Assembly: GCA_024697645.1 (NCBI GenBank)
Contig: JAILFH010000117.1
Span: forward strand, 1-42,985
Direction: 5' to 3'
From: Prevotella sp.
Lineage (GTDB): Bacteria; Bacteroidota; Bacteroidia; Bacteroidales; Bacteroidaceae
Length of the DNA: 42,985 bases
Of the stretch, positions 1 to 9,399 are shown piece by piece. Under the pieces are notes generated by a model that ran no database searches, was not told the DNA's origin, and worked only from the letters and a program-made list of their open reading frames with translations. Each line of letters opens with the position of its first letter. The first letter of the stretch is position 1. The translations under genes were made by a program, and so were the position numbers.

Positions 1-1
1 C

Positions 2-985
2 ATCGCTGAGTATGAGGAGCGCATGAAGGTCATCACCGACTACGCGCTGGAGAAGATGAAGCAGTATCCCAACATCAAGTTGCTCTGGGGAACCGCCAAT
101 GTCTTCGGCAACAAGCGCTACATGAACGGTGCTGCCACCAACCCCGACTTCGACGTCGTCGCCCGTGCCGTCGTGCAGATTAAGAACGCCATCGACGCCA
201 CCATCAAACTCGGTGGAACAAACTACGTGTTCTGGGGAGGTCGTGAGGGCTACATGAGCCTGCTCAACACCGACCAGAAGCGCGAGAAGGAACATCTGGC
301 CACGATGCTGGGAGCCGCCCGCGACTATGCCCGCAGCAAGGGATTCAAAGGAACGTTCCTCATTGAGCCGAAGCCAATGGAGCCCACGAAGCACCAGTAC
401 GACGTTGATTCGGAGACAGTCATCGGCTTCCTCCGTGCCCACGGCCTCGACAAGGACTTCAAGGTGAACATCGAGGTGAACCACGCCACACTGGCCGGCC
501 ACACCTTCGAGCACGAGCTTGCAGTAGCCGTCGACAACGGCATGCTGGGTTCTATCGACGCCAACCGCGGCGATGCTCAGAACGGCTGGGACACCGACCA
601 GTTCCCCATCGACAACTACGAGCTGACCCAGGCCATGATGGAGATCATCCGCAACGGAGGTCTTGGCAACGGCGGTACGAACTTCGACGCTAAGATTCGC
701 CGTAACTCAGTTGACCTCGAGGACCTGTTCATCGCCCACATCAGCGGAATGGACGCAATGGCCCGCGCCCTGCTGAACGCAGCCGACATTCTTGAGAACT
801 CCGAACTGCCGAAGATGAAGAAGGAGCGCTACGCTTCGTTCGACAGCGGTATCGGCAAGGACTTCGAGGACGGCAAGCTGTCGCTCGAGCAGATCTACGA
901 GTACGGAAAGAAGGTTGAGGAGCCTGCCCTGAACAGCGGCAAGCAGGAGAAATACGAGACCATCGTTGCTCTCTACGCCAAGTAA
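2..985 (+). CDS. xylA: Xylose isomerase, C-terminal part (5' end outside the window)
   Basis: Interconverts D-xylose and D-xylulose in the cytoplasm, the first step of bacterial xylose use. The reading frame is open from base 2, so roughly the first quarter of the usual ~440-residue protein lies upstream. The visible part carries the family's metal-ligand segments in order: '[16 protein letters not shown]', '[17 protein letters not shown]', and '[20 protein letters not shown]', followed by the C-terminal '[12 protein letters not shown]' helix. The frame ends at a TAA followed 20 bases later by a strong terminator, so it is the last gene of its transcript. It fits with the GH43 enzyme a few kilobases away, which belongs to a family that releases pentoses. 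Codon use is more G/C-rich at third positions than in the next gene, as expected for a highly expressed gene. Identification is firm; only the start is missing. Confidence 0.97.
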   Translation: MAEYEERMKVITDYALEKMKQYPNIKLLWGTANVFGNKRYMNGAATNPDFDVVARAVVQIKNAIDATIKLGGTNYVFWGGREGYMSLLNTDQKREKEHLATMLGAARDYARSKGFKGTFLIEPKPMEPTKHQYDVDSETVIGFLRAHGLDKDFKVNIEVNHATLAGHTFEHELAVAVDNGMLGSIDANRGDAQNGWDTDQFPIDNYELTQAMMEIIRNGGLGNGGTNFDAKIRRNSVDLEDLFIAHISGMDAMARALLNAADILENSELPKMKKERYASFDSGIGKDFEDGKLSLEQIYEYGKKVEEPALNSGKQEKYETIVALYAK

Positions 986-1005
986 ACGCCAGTCCACCAA
1001 CATCA

Positions 1006-1047
1006 AGAGCACCTCTCCTGACAATCGTCGGGGCAGGTGCTCTTTTT
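1006..1047 (+). terminator. Rho-independent terminator of xylA
   Basis: AGAGCACCT (1006-1014) and AGGTGCTCT (1035-1043) form a perfect 9-bp stem, extended inside by CTCCTGAC against GTCGGGGC with mismatches, and are followed by a run of T. It sits 21 bases after the xylA stop codon. Confidence 0.9.
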
Positions 1048-1093
1048 CGTTGCCCCAAAGCCTTGTAGCCCAAAGAAATAATTAAAAAATGAA

Positions 1094-1272
1094 GAACATT
1101 CGTCTCTTTTGTATAGAGCAATCGTCTTGACCAAAGAGAGCAATGCTTTCGACTATACAAAGCATACCTTTTGACTATAGAAAGCAATGCTTTCGACCAT
1201 AGAGAGGATACATTTATATAGGTATAAAGACATGCTCTGTAAGGTCAAAAGATGTCCTTTATATAAACAAGG
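1094..1272. repeat. Array of degenerate 22-bp units, copy 1
   Basis: The gene-free stretch 986-1371 holds about eight head-to-tail units of 22-24 bp. Units start at 1118, 1140, 1162, 1184, 1206, 1229 and 1251, with a poorer one from 1094. The core reads GCAATGCTTTCGACCATAGA with variants; the last three units switch to TATATAGGTATAAA, GGTCAAAA and TTTATATAA forms. CTTT and AAAG within a unit can pair, and so can GAAAGC and GCTTTC across a unit junction. A second array at 19775-19952 has the same order of unit types. No reading frame explains it. Confidence 0.8.
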
Positions 1273-1338
1273 TGTAAGAAAGGTCTGGGAATCAGAAAAA
1301 CTTTTCGGCATTTAGTCGTATATTGCTATATTTTTTGT

Positions 1339-1346
1339 AACTTTGC
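1339..1346 (+). promoter_or_regulatory. Bacteroidetes -7 promoter element (TAACTTTG) of the BNR_4 gene
   Basis: TAACTTTG matches the TAnnTTTG consensus of Bacteroidetes sigma-ABfr promoters and lies 25 bases before the ATG at 1372. No convincing TTTG -33 element is visible at the usual distance. Confidence 0.7.
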
Positions 1347-1371
1347 ACACACAAACCTAAATTAAGAAGAG

Positions 1372-4300
1372 ATGAAGAAGGTATTTTTGGCCTGTTTCAT
1401 GGCCCTAACCGCATGGTGTAACTTATCGGCACTGGACACTTTTAGTAGCAATATTGTAGCAGACGAGGGAGCATGGTGCTGGTTTGCAGACCCGCGAGCC
1501 TTGCATTATGAGAACGAGGCTGGAACCATCAATGCAACCTATATTGGTTACATTGACGTACACGGAAACGTGAAGGCAACACAATACGACTGGCTGACAG
1601 GTAGAAAGACTGACGTGCTGGTACGTTCGTATTTCCAGCCCGACGACCATAATAACCCGACTTTTGTCGTTTTGCCTGACGAGCGAGTGATGATTTTCTA
1701 TACTCGTCATACCGATGAGCCCTGTATCTGGTATCGTATTTCCCAGAAGCCAGGCGACATTACCGCTTTGGGCGATGAGAAACGACTTGCAACGCAGAAC
1801 AACACGACCTATCCGTCGCCGTTTATTCTTTCTGACGATCCCGACCACGTCTATCTCTGCTGGCGCGGTATCAATTGGCACCCAACCATTGCTCGTATCA
1901 CTATGCCAGACGAGAACGACGACTGCAAGTTTGACTTCGGACCGAAGCAGATTGTGCAGTCAACAGGTGCTCGCCCCTATGCCAAATATCAGAGCAATGG
2001 CAAGGACAAGATCTACGTGTCCTACACCACTGGTCATCCTGATAATGAAATGCCCGACTGGCTCTATTTCAATGTCATTGACATCAATCAGGGAAATGGT
2101 CCCATCTTGCGTGATTTGAACGGAAAGCAACTAAGCATCATCAAGAATGGCGTATTCAACGTGAACAAGAGCGACTCCTATGCCAATTCCTATCCCGCAA
2201 CCATTGTCGACAAGACAGCCAACATTCGCAACTGGGTTTGGCAGATTGCCCTTGATTCAGAAGAGAATCCCGTCGTTGCCTATCCTCACATCGATAATGC
2301 CAAGACAACCCATGTCTACTGGTATGCTCGCTGGACAGGTTCAGAATGGCAGCGCACATGGGTACAATATGGCGGTCATGCGTTCCATAAGAACTGGAAC
2401 TCTACTGAGAAGTGCTACTCAGGCGGTATGGCCATCGATCCTGATCATATCAATGACCTTTATCTGAGCATTCCTACCAAGAATGGCCAGTATAATAAGG
2501 ATGGGGTATATGAAATCTGGAAATATACCATTAATGATGACGGTTCGGTAGGTCCTTCGGAGCAGATTACGTCAGACTCTAAACTGAATAATATCCGTCC
2601 CTTTGTCATTCCTGGTTCGAAGAACAGCAAGTTGAGAGTCATCTGGATGAATGGCGACTACTACTATTGGATGGTCCGTCAGGGTTATCCGAAGGGCTTC
2701 CCCACAGGTGTTCATGCAGATTACACTTGGGAAGAACCATTCACGATGCAGGCTGCAGATGCGGAAGTTCCCACATGTTTCTGCTTTGGGAAGAATAGCA
2801 CGCTCACATTGGCTATTGCCATGAATACGTCGAAGTATGAAGGAACATTGTTTACCATTGGCGACAATCAGGAGTTTGTCTATAGCCTTGATGGAAGTGA
2901 TTTGCGTCCTGTTGTCACAATCAATGGCAAGAGTTACAAGAGTCAGAATTGTCTGCTCACTTCTGACGACTGGGCAACCCAAAGTACGGGTACAAGTGGC
3001 GACAATCATCCGACAAAGATTGACACTTGGGTATTTTCTATGACCTATGATGGCAAGATTCTGACTACTTATCGCAATGGCTTGGTCGATCAGGTGATTG
3101 AAATCGAAGATTTCGCAGGTGGTATTGTCAATACCGATGGCGAATCAGATGCTCAGGGAACAGTCACTCCCTTCAATCATTCCTGCCTGAGTAAGGGAAT
3201 TGAATATGTATGTCATTCGCCAATGGCAGTGCAGAATCTTGTGACCCAGTATCAGAAGGCTATTGAGGAAGAGCGCGCTACTTTTGCGTTAGAGGCACTT
3301 TCCCTGCCCAGCGAAACTCGCACCGATATTGTCTTGCCTTCGACGTCGCTTGGACTTGATGTCGCCTGGACAAGTTCCGATGAGCAAGTCATCACTTCCG
3401 ATGGTTGTCTCGCCCCGCTTACACAGGACCAAACAGTCAGTTTGACGGCAACCATTAGTGGGAAAAGCAAGACGTTCGAGGTGAAAGGTTTGGCACGCGA
3501 GATTGAGAAAAACTTGCGCTATGAACAGACTGAAACACTTGATTTGACGAAAAACACAGCAGCAGGTTTCTCAACGAACAAATATGGACTTGCTCCCGAA
3601 GGTTTGCTGAGTGGTCTGCGTTCCTACACTTTTCTGCTCACTGCAACTGCGAAAAGTCTGACGAAAGCACCACGTTTCTATGATTTCGGCTCGGGCTCGG
3701 GCAACAGTGTCTTTCTGCGTGCCAATCCGCTTTCAGCAGGTATCAAACTGAATGGTGGGACTACCACGATGGTTAATGGCGCTACAACACTCACGACAGG
3801 ACGCGAGTATAAACTTGCCGTTGTCTTTGAGGCTTCTACTCACACCACCCGTATCTATATCGATGGTGTTGAAGATGCCAGTGGAACTGCCAATCAGAAC
3901 GAAGCCTATATGGTTGCTGAAGTTGCAACCGACAACCGCAACTATATTGGTCGCACGCAGTGGTGGGATTCCAATTATAAAGCAGACAATGTGGATTTCG
4001 TTGGCGTAATCGATGGACTTAAACTTTATGATGTGGCACTTACCCGTGAGGAAATCTGCGAACTTCAGGGTGTTGAATATGAAAAGGAGGAACTTCCCTC
4101 AGAGTTGCAGAATGGCGACTTCGAGGCTTCCTATAGCGTCCAGCAAGGCAGTGGAGTCAGTTCCGACAGGGCCATCTATGTGCCGGAGGGATGGAGTGTT
4201 GATCGTGCCAATCCCAACGAAAACGACCTGACTGCACTCAAGGCAGGCGACTACTATTTCAGCAATTTCTTTGCCAATAAGCCTGCTCCCGACAATCAGA

Positions 4301-4797
4301 GCAAACAGACCTATTGGATTCGTCAGAACTGGGGTTCTCCCACACTCACCCTTTCGCAAACCCTTCGAATGGCAGCAGGTGATTATAAGTTGACGGCTGA
4401 TATCTGGGCAAGTGGCCAGGGTGGTGACGCTTATGTCAGCGTACAACCCGAAGGAAGCACTGCCATCAAGAGTTCTTCGCTCGATAGCAAGGAAGAATGG
4501 CAGCAAGTAGAACTTCAGTTTCAGAGTGATGGCGAGGCTGCAACCACAGTTCAACTCGTGGCTCAGCATACCGCCAGTGGCACAGAGAAAATCATTGGTT
4601 TCGACAATGTCTTAATCTCGAAGAACGAAGTTGATGGCATTGAGTCGGTGAAAGGTTCTTTTATCCAGAATCTTGACAACAATGTCTATGACCTTCAAGG
4701 GCGCAAAGTCGCAGAAAACAGTTTGTCAATTAATGGCAATCAGCAACTGAAGCCTGGCGTCTATGTCAGTAATGGCAGGAAGATTGTTGTAAGATAA
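1372..4797 (+). CDS. Secreted BNR_4 beta-propeller carbohydrate-active protein with LamG-like, Ig-like, CBM-like and sorting domains
   Basis: A 1141-residue exported protein. Residues 1-20 are a signal peptide. Residues ~25-450 look like a BNR_4 seven-bladed propeller ('GAWCWFADPRALHY', 'YIGYIDVHGNVKATQYD'), a fold shared by ulvan-type lyases and some rhamnosidases. Residues ~455-625 form a first concanavalin/LamG-like domain, ~640-705 an atrophied bacterial Ig-like domain ('LDVAWTSSDEQVI'), ~743-903 a second LamG domain ('TRIYIDGVEDASG', 'IGRTQWWD'), ~908-1083 a carbohydrate-binding-like beta-sandwich, and 1087-1141 a sorting-type tail ('NNVYDLQGRKV', 'KPGVYVSNGRKIVVR'). The same tail ends two other proteins in this window and suggests export to the surface, probably by a type IX-like route. 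The substrate cannot be read from sequence; the GH43 enzyme follows in the same direction, but each gene has its own promoter. Confidence 0.75.
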   Translation: MKKVFLACFMALTAWCNLSALDTFSSNIVADEGAWCWFADPRALHYENEAGTINATYIGYIDVHGNVKATQYDWLTGRKTDVLVRSYFQPDDHNNPTFVVLPDERVMIFYTRHTDEPCIWYRISQKPGDITALGDEKRLATQNNTTYPSPFILSDDPDHVYLCWRGINWHPTIARITMPDENDDCKFDFGPKQIVQSTGARPYAKYQSNGKDKIYVSYTTGHPDNEMPDWLYFNVIDINQGNGPILRDLNGKQLSIIKNGVFNVNKSDSYANSYPATIVDKTANIRNWVWQIALDSEENPVVAYPHIDNAKTTHVYWYARWTGSEWQRTWVQYGGHAFHKNWNSTEKCYSGGMAIDPDHINDLYLSIPTKNGQYNKDGVYEIWKYTINDDGSVGPSEQITSDSKLNNIRPFVIPGSKNSKLRVIWMNGDYYYWMVRQGYPKGFPTGVHADYTWEEPFTMQAADAEVPTCFCFGKNSTLTLAIAMNTSKYEGTLFTIGDNQEFVYSLDGSDLRPVVTINGKSYKSQNCLLTSDDWATQSTGTSGDNHPTKIDTWVFSMTYDGKILTTYRNGLVDQVIEIEDFAGGIVNTDGESDAQGTVTPFNHSCLSKGIEYVCHSPMAVQNLVTQYQKAIEEERATFALEALSLPSETRTDIVLPSTSLGLDVAWTSSDEQVITSDGCLAPLTQDQTVSLTATISGKSKTFEVKGLAREIEKNLRYEQTETLDLTKNTAAGFSTNKYGLAPEGLLSGLRSYTFLLTATAKSLTKAPRFYDFGSGSGNSVFLRANPLSAGIKLNGGTTTMVNGATTLTTGREYKLAVVFEASTHTTRIYIDGVEDASGTANQNEAYMVAEVATDNRNYIGRTQWWDSNYKADNVDFVGVIDGLKLYDVALTREEICELQGVEYEKEELPSELQNGDFEASYSVQQGSGVSSDRAIYVPEGWSVDRANPNENDLTALKAGDYYFSNFFANKPAPDNQSKQTYWIRQNWGSPTLTLSQTLRMAAGDYKLTADIWASGQGGDAYVSVQPEGSTAIKSSSLDSKEEWQQVELQFQSDGEAATTVQLVAQHTASGTEKIIGFDNVLISKNEVDGIESVKGSFIQNLDNNVYDLQGRKVAENSLSINGNQQLKPGVYVSNGRKIVVR

Positions 4798-4800
4798 GAG

Positions 4801-4885
4801 CGGCAACCATCATCACTTACTCCGATGCATCACCCTAAAACACTTATTTCTGATGCATTGCGTTTGTACGGTTTGATGGTTGTCG
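4801..4885 (+). terminator. Nested stem-loop after the BNR_4 gene, probable transcription end
   Basis: CGGCAACCATCA (4801-4812) pairs with TGATGGTTGTCG (4874-4885) with one G-T pair, enclosing a second stem, GATGCATCA (4824-4832) with TGATGCAT (4851-4858). The outer stem is followed by TTCTTCTT, not a clean T run, so it is a structured 3' end rather than a textbook terminator. Confidence 0.5.
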
Positions 4886-4995
4886 TTCTTCTTAATGACT
4901 GTTTCTGTTTTCCTTGTTAACACCTTTGTTTTCTTTGTTCTTGTTTTCTTTAACTTCTTTAACTTACTACGCTTTTCTATCTTGCAAAAATTGAT

Positions 4996-5003
4996 TACCT
5001 TTG
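4996..5003 (+). promoter_or_regulatory. -7 promoter element (TACCTTTG) of the GH43 gene
   Basis: TACCTTTG fits TAnnTTTG and lies 30 bases before the ATG at 5034. It follows a T-rich stretch (4905-4980) that contains no gene. Confidence 0.65.
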
Positions 5004-5033
5004 TAGGTTGTTAACAAAAAGGTAAAACGAATT

Positions 5034-6719
5034 ATGATGAGAAGACTAGCCCTGTTCCTATTGTTGGGGGCGACGCTCAGTGTCGCGGCTCAATACCGGT
5101 CGGAAGTGTGGTGTCCCGATAATGGTGACGGCACCTTTACGAACCCAGTACTGAATGCTGACTATAGCGACCCTGATGTCATTTGCGTTGGCGAAGATTA
5201 CTATCTGACTGCTTCTTCGTTTCAATGCATGCCGGGTCTTCCCATTCTGCATTCGCGTGACTTAGTGAACTGGACCATTATTGGCCACGCTCTGCAGCAT
5301 CAGTTCCCAGGTGAATTGCCACAGCATGGAAATGGTGTCTGGGCTCCGAGTTTCCGTTACCATAACAATGAATTCTATATCTATTGGGGAGATCCCGATC
5401 GAGGCGTGATGATGGTGAAGACTAAGGATCCTGCAGGAAAGTGGGAGGAGCCCGTCTGCGTGATTCCCGGCAAGGGCATGATAGATACGTGTCCTCTGTG
5501 GGATGAGGATGGTCGTTGCTATCTCGTGAATGGTTGGGCAAACTCTCGTGCTGGTTTCAATTCTGTACTTACGGTTCGTGAACTTTCTGCTGATGGAACT
5601 CGCCAGATTGGACAGCCTGTCATTGTGTTCGACGGCGGAAATCGCGACTATACAACGGAAGGTCCAAAATTCTATAAACGTGATGGTTGGTACTGGATTC
5701 TTTGTCCTGCGGGAGGCGTGGAAACTGGTTGGCAACTGGCAATGCGTTCGAAGAGTCCTTATGGACCTTATGAGAGCAAAACCGTTCTTCAGCAGGGAAA
5801 GACTAACATCAACGGCCCTCATCAGGGAGGTTGGATTCATACTTCGCAAGGTGAAGACTGGTTTATGCACTTCCAGGATAAAGGTCCTTATGGTCGTGTG
5901 GTTCATCTGCAGCCTGTTGACTGGACAAGTGGTTGGCCTATTATGGGAAAGAAGGGCGAACCTGTGCTGACGTTCCGCAAGCCTAAAACCGCATCAACAT
6001 CGGAAAATGGAGTAGGGAAGAGCCTTCCTATAGTGAATCCTCAGGAAAGCGATGAGTTCAATGAACCACGCCTCGGACTCCAGTGGCAATGGCAAGCAGA
6101 CTATGATCAGTATTTCGGAATGCCTACAGCCAACGGACATTTCCGTATGTTTACTTGGAAACTTCCGACAATCAATCAGAAGAATTCTACATCAGCCAAT
6201 GAAGAAGGGTTCCCTAACTTCTGGCTTGTGCCAAACATGCTTCTTCAGAAAACACCAGCCGATTGCTTTACTGCAACGACGAAGATTCGACTGGCTGCCA
6301 AGGCGGAACATCAGAAAGGTGGTATCATCATGATGGGAAGAGGTTATTCGACATTGGTTGTTGAACGAGTAGGGGAGGAGTTTCAACTGAAACAACTCAC
6401 TTGCAATCAGGCAGACCAAGGGAAACCCGAGGAGCAGCAGGTGCTCGCAACCTTGAAGCCTACCGACAGGGATAAGATTGAATATCATCCTGCTCTCTAT
6501 ATAGACATTCATTTGCAGATGACTGTTAAGAATGGAATCGTTACTTTCGCCTTTAGTCGCGACGGCAAGTCGTTCAAGGCTGTGGGAGATGAGTTCAAGA
6601 TGCGTGAAGGCAAATGGATTGGAGCAAAGATGGGACTTGTGGCAGTTGAGGATAATGTGAAATCGGATAGCGGCTTGCTCGACATTGACTGGTTCCGCGT
6701 TTCCAAGATAACAAAGTAA
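5034..6719 (+). CDS. Secreted glycoside hydrolase family 43 (beta-xylosidase / alpha-L-arabinofuranosidase type)
   Basis: Exported 561-residue enzyme expected to remove xylose or arabinose from xylan- or arabinan-type chains. A signal peptide (1-19, ending SVAAQ) precedes the five-bladed GH43 propeller. The three catalytic acids are visible: Asp46 in 'DYSDPDV' (base), Asp151 in 'DTCPLWDEDG' (pKa modulator) and Glu209 in 'TEGPKFY' (acid). Residues ~345-555 form the beta-xylosidase C-terminal concanavalin-like domain ('QESDEFNEPRLGLQWQW', 'KGGIIMMGRGYSTLVVER'). A second in-frame ATG follows at once at 5037. The last residues (KITK) and the stop codon are encoded by the AARGTAAC repeat that continues downstream. 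The xylA gene upstream supports a pentose role, but substrate specificity within GH43 cannot be decided from sequence. Confidence 0.9.
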   Translation: MMRRLALFLLLGATLSVAAQYRSEVWCPDNGDGTFTNPVLNADYSDPDVICVGEDYYLTASSFQCMPGLPILHSRDLVNWTIIGHALQHQFPGELPQHGNGVWAPSFRYHNNEFYIYWGDPDRGVMMVKTKDPAGKWEEPVCVIPGKGMIDTCPLWDEDGRCYLVNGWANSRAGFNSVLTVRELSADGTRQIGQPVIVFDGGNRDYTTEGPKFYKRDGWYWILCPAGGVETGWQLAMRSKSPYGPYESKTVLQQGKTNINGPHQGGWIHTSQGEDWFMHFQDKGPYGRVVHLQPVDWTSGWPIMGKKGEPVLTFRKPKTASTSENGVGKSLPIVNPQESDEFNEPRLGLQWQWQADYDQYFGMPTANGHFRMFTWKLPTINQKNSTSANEEGFPNFWLVPNMLLQKTPADCFTATTKIRLAAKAEHQKGGIIMMGRGYSTLVVERVGEEFQLKQLTCNQADQGKPEEQQVLATLKPTDRDKIEYHPALYIDIHLQMTVKNGIVTFAFSRDGKSFKAVGDEFKMREGKWIGAKMGLVAVEDNVKSDSGLLDIDWFRVSKITK

Positions 6720-6760
6720 CAAGGTAACAAAGTAACGTAATGACAAAATAAAAAGGTAAC
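6700..6760. repeat. 8-bp AARGTAAC repeat at the 3' end of the GH43 gene
   Basis: From TTTCCAAG (6700-6707) the sequence runs through ATAACAAAG into AAGGTAAC and AAAGTAAC units to 6736, with one more AAGGTAAC at 6753-6760. The GH43 stop codon (6717-6719) is the TAA inside a repeat unit. The same family occurs at 15317-15439, 19981-20070 and just after 40278. Confidence 0.75.
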
Positions 6761-6795
6761 TACGATATAATCTTTAATGAGATAAAACTGAAAAT

Positions 6796-9312
6796 ATGAC
6801 ATATACCATTGATCAAATCACTGTGCTTATAGGTGCTCATCGTTTTGGTGAGCGAAATGCGAGCATTAGTTTTCTGCTTACAGATAGCCGTTCGTTGTGT
6901 TTCCCCGAGGAAACGTTGTTTTTCGCGTTGCGCTCCTCTCGTAATGACGGCCATAAGTATATTCAAGAACTCTATCGAAGAGGTGTTCGCAATTTTGTGG
7001 TTGAGAGTTTGCCTGAGGAACAGCAGGGTTTTGCCGACGCAAACTTCCTGTTGGTAACTGATTCGCGCCGTGCGCTGCAGCGATTGGCGGAGCGCCATCG
7101 CGAGGAGTTTGACGTGCCTGTTGTGGGTATAACGGGATCAAACGGTAAGACTATGGCGAAGGAATGGCTCTACCAGATCCTTTCCACATTGGCTGATCCC
7201 GATGATGCATTCTCTGTGACACGTTCACCCAGAAGTTACAATTCACAGATTGGTGTGCCCCTTTCCGTCTGGTTGATGAACGACCAGACCGAAGTAGGAA
7301 TCTTCGAAGCAGGTATCAGCGAGCCTGGCGAGATGCAGGCGCTTCGTGATATTATCCAGCCAACTATTGCCGTGCTCACGAATTTGGGTTCTGCCCATCA
7401 GGAGAATTTTGCTTCGCTCGACGAGAAATGTGAGGAGAAACTTCGTCTGTTCCACGATGCAAAGACAATCGTCTACAATGCAGACGACCCCGTGGTGAAA
7501 ACGCATGTCAACGCGCATGCTGACTTCAAAGGCAAGCATCTTGCCTGGTCGCAGAAAGACCATGATGCTGCGATGTTTGTGAAATATATTGAGAAGAAGC
7601 ATACGATGACAACTGTAGCCTATGTCTATAAGCAGGAGGAGTCGTTCTTCTCAATTCCCTTTGTCGATGATGCATCTGTTCAGAATGCCATAGCCTGTGC
7701 GGTTGTGGCCCTTCATCTGGGTGTTCGCACCGATGAACTTGACCTTCGTATGCAGCGACTTGAGCCAGTGGCCATGAGACTTGAAGTGAAGGAAGGCCGC
7801 GATGGTTGTACGCTCATCAACGATAGTTATAACTCCGACTTGAAGTCGCTTGACATTGCGCTTGACTTCATGCATCGTCGTGCCACGACACATCAGCCCG
7901 ATGCGACACAACAGCCTATGACTTTGATTCTCAGTGATATACAACAGAGTGGTCTTACGCCCGATGAATTATATCGGAATGTGGCTGAACTCATCACTTC
8001 GCGTGGAATTACGAAGTTTGTAGGTATTGGTCCAGTGTTGTTTACTGAGCAGGATAAGTTTGCGGCGACTGAGCAATGCTATTTCTTCAAGGGCGTCGAG
8101 CAATTTATTCATAGTGAGGTTTTCCATTCGTTAGCCAATGAGGTTATCCTGGTGAAGGGAGCCCGTCATTTCGGATTCGACCAAATCACCGAACTCCTTG
8201 TTCAGAAGGTGCATGAGACGACACTTGAGGTGAATTTGGGAGCGGTTGTGGCCAATCTGAACTACTACCGCTCATTCATGAAATCTACGACGAAGTTGGT
8301 TTGCATGATTAAGGCCGATGGTTATGGTGCTGGTGCTATCGAGATTGCCAAGACTTTACAAGACCATGGGGTTGACTATCTGGCAGTTGCAGTTGCTGAC
8401 GAAGGTGCTGCTCTTCGCCGTGCTGGTATCACAGCGAATATCATGGTGATGAATCCTGAGATGTCATCGTTCAAGACCCTTTTTGACTATGATCTGGAAC
8501 CAGAAGTCTATTCCTTCCGTTTGCTCGAAGCACTTATCTCTGCTGCCGAACGAGAGGGTATCACAGGTTGGCCAGTTCACATCAAACTTGATACGGGAAT
8601 GCACCGTCTGGGATTCAACGTGGTTGATTATTCTGAACTGGAACGTCTCATCCAGCGGCTTACTCATCAGACAGCCGTCATTCCACGCTCAGTGTTCAGT
8701 CATTTCGTAGGTTCAGACAGCGATTCATTTGATGAATTCTCAGCCCAGCAGTTCAAACTCTTCGATGAGGCAAGCAAGCAGTTGCAGTCGGCTTTCGGTC
8801 ATAAGATTTTGCGCCACATCTGCAATTCTGCAGGCATAGAGCATTTCCCCGAACGCCAACTTGATATGTGTCGCCTTGGGCTTGGCCTTTATGGCGTGAA
8901 TCCGAGAGATAATAGCAAAATCAATACGGTTTCGACGCTGAAGACAACGATACTTCAACTTCGTCGTGTGCAGGCAGGCGATAGTATAGGCTATTCGCGG
9001 CGGACCATTCTTGAGCGCGATAGTCTGATTGCCGCCATTCCTATTGGCTATGCTGATGGCCTGAACCGACAATTAGGCAATCGTCATGGCTACTGTCTTG
9101 TGAATGGGCAGAAGGCTGAATATGTGGGCAATATCTGCATGGACGTTGCTATGATTGACGTTACCGATATCCCCTGTCAGGAAGGTGATTCTGTCGAGAT
9201 CTTTGGACAGAATCTTCCGGTTACGGCACTTAGCGACATTATTGACACGATTCCCTATGAAGTTCTCACTGCAGTGAGCAATCGAGTGAAGCGAGTTTAT
9301 TACCAAGATTAG
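6796..9312 (+). CDS. murF-alr: Bifunctional UDP-MurNAc-tripeptide:D-Ala-D-Ala ligase / alanine racemase
   Basis: An 838-residue cytoplasmic fusion that makes D-alanine and joins D-Ala-D-Ala to the UDP-MurNAc-tripeptide, the last soluble step of peptidoglycan precursor synthesis. The MurF half spans ~1-455, with the ATP loop 'GITGSNGKT' at 111-119 and 'NDSYNSD' in the central domain. The racemase half spans ~465-838: PLP lysine Lys506 in 'MIKADGYGAG', the catalytic Tyr733 in 'IGYSRRT', and 'PIGYADGLNRQ' and 'GNICMDVAMIDVTD' near the end. The linker between halves is short. This fusion is well known in Bacteroidetes, and both halves keep their key residues, so both are probably active. It is preceded by AARGTAAC repeats rather than a clear promoter and may be read through from GH43 or use a weak local start. 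A terminator follows at 9364. Confidence 0.95.
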   Translation: MTYTIDQITVLIGAHRFGERNASISFLLTDSRSLCFPEETLFFALRSSRNDGHKYIQELYRRGVRNFVVESLPEEQQGFADANFLLVTDSRRALQRLAERHREEFDVPVVGITGSNGKTMAKEWLYQILSTLADPDDAFSVTRSPRSYNSQIGVPLSVWLMNDQTEVGIFEAGISEPGEMQALRDIIQPTIAVLTNLGSAHQENFASLDEKCEEKLRLFHDAKTIVYNADDPVVKTHVNAHADFKGKHLAWSQKDHDAAMFVKYIEKKHTMTTVAYVYKQEESFFSIPFVDDASVQNAIACAVVALHLGVRTDELDLRMQRLEPVAMRLEVKEGRDGCTLINDSYNSDLKSLDIALDFMHRRATTHQPDATQQPMTLILSDIQQSGLTPDELYRNVAELITSRGITKFVGIGPVLFTEQDKFAATEQCYFFKGVEQFIHSEVFHSLANEVILVKGARHFGFDQITELLVQKVHETTLEVNLGAVVANLNYYRSFMKSTTKLVCMIKADGYGAGAIEIAKTLQDHGVDYLAVAVADEGAALRRAGITANIMVMNPEMSSFKTLFDYDLEPEVYSFRLLEALISAAEREGITGWPVHIKLDTGMHRLGFNVVDYSELERLIQRLTHQTAVIPRSVFSHFVGSDSDSFDEFSAQQFKLFDEASKQLQSAFGHKILRHICNSAGIEHFPERQLDMCRLGLGLYGVNPRDNSKINTVSTLKTTILQLRRVQAGDSIGYSRRTILERDSLIAAIPIGYADGLNRQLGNRHGYCLVNGQKAEYVGNICMDVAMIDVTDIPCQEGDSVEIFGQNLPVTALSDIIDTIPYEVLTAVSNRVKRVYYQD

Positions 9313-9363
9313 CATTGAAATTTGGATTGTAAAGAGTCCTTATTCATGGGATAAAGCAAAAAA

Positions 9364-9398
9364 AATCACAGTTCGGCCTAGGAATTGTGATTTTTTTT
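9364..9398 (+). terminator. Terminator of murF-alr, overlapping the next promoter
   Basis: AATCACAGTTC (9364-9374) pairs with GAATTGTGATT (9382-9392) with one G-T pair and a 7-base loop, followed by T to 9398. The -7 element of the transporter gene starts two bases later. Confidence 0.9.
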
Positions 9399-9399
9399 G

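Noticed and set aside
986..1371. Insertion sequence remnant in the 22-bp array regions
   Set aside because: No transposase fragment, terminal inverted repeats or target duplication is visible; the structure is tandem units.
6192..6802. Minus-strand frames at 6192-6802, 15171-15518 and 19914-20153 that encode VTLLLCYFVTL-like repeats
   Set aside because: These peptides are translations of the 8-bp repeat, have no independent gene signals and overlap known genes or gaps.
6796..9312. murF-alr fusion as a novelty
   Set aside because: The fusion is well established in Bacteroidetes, and both halves look normal.
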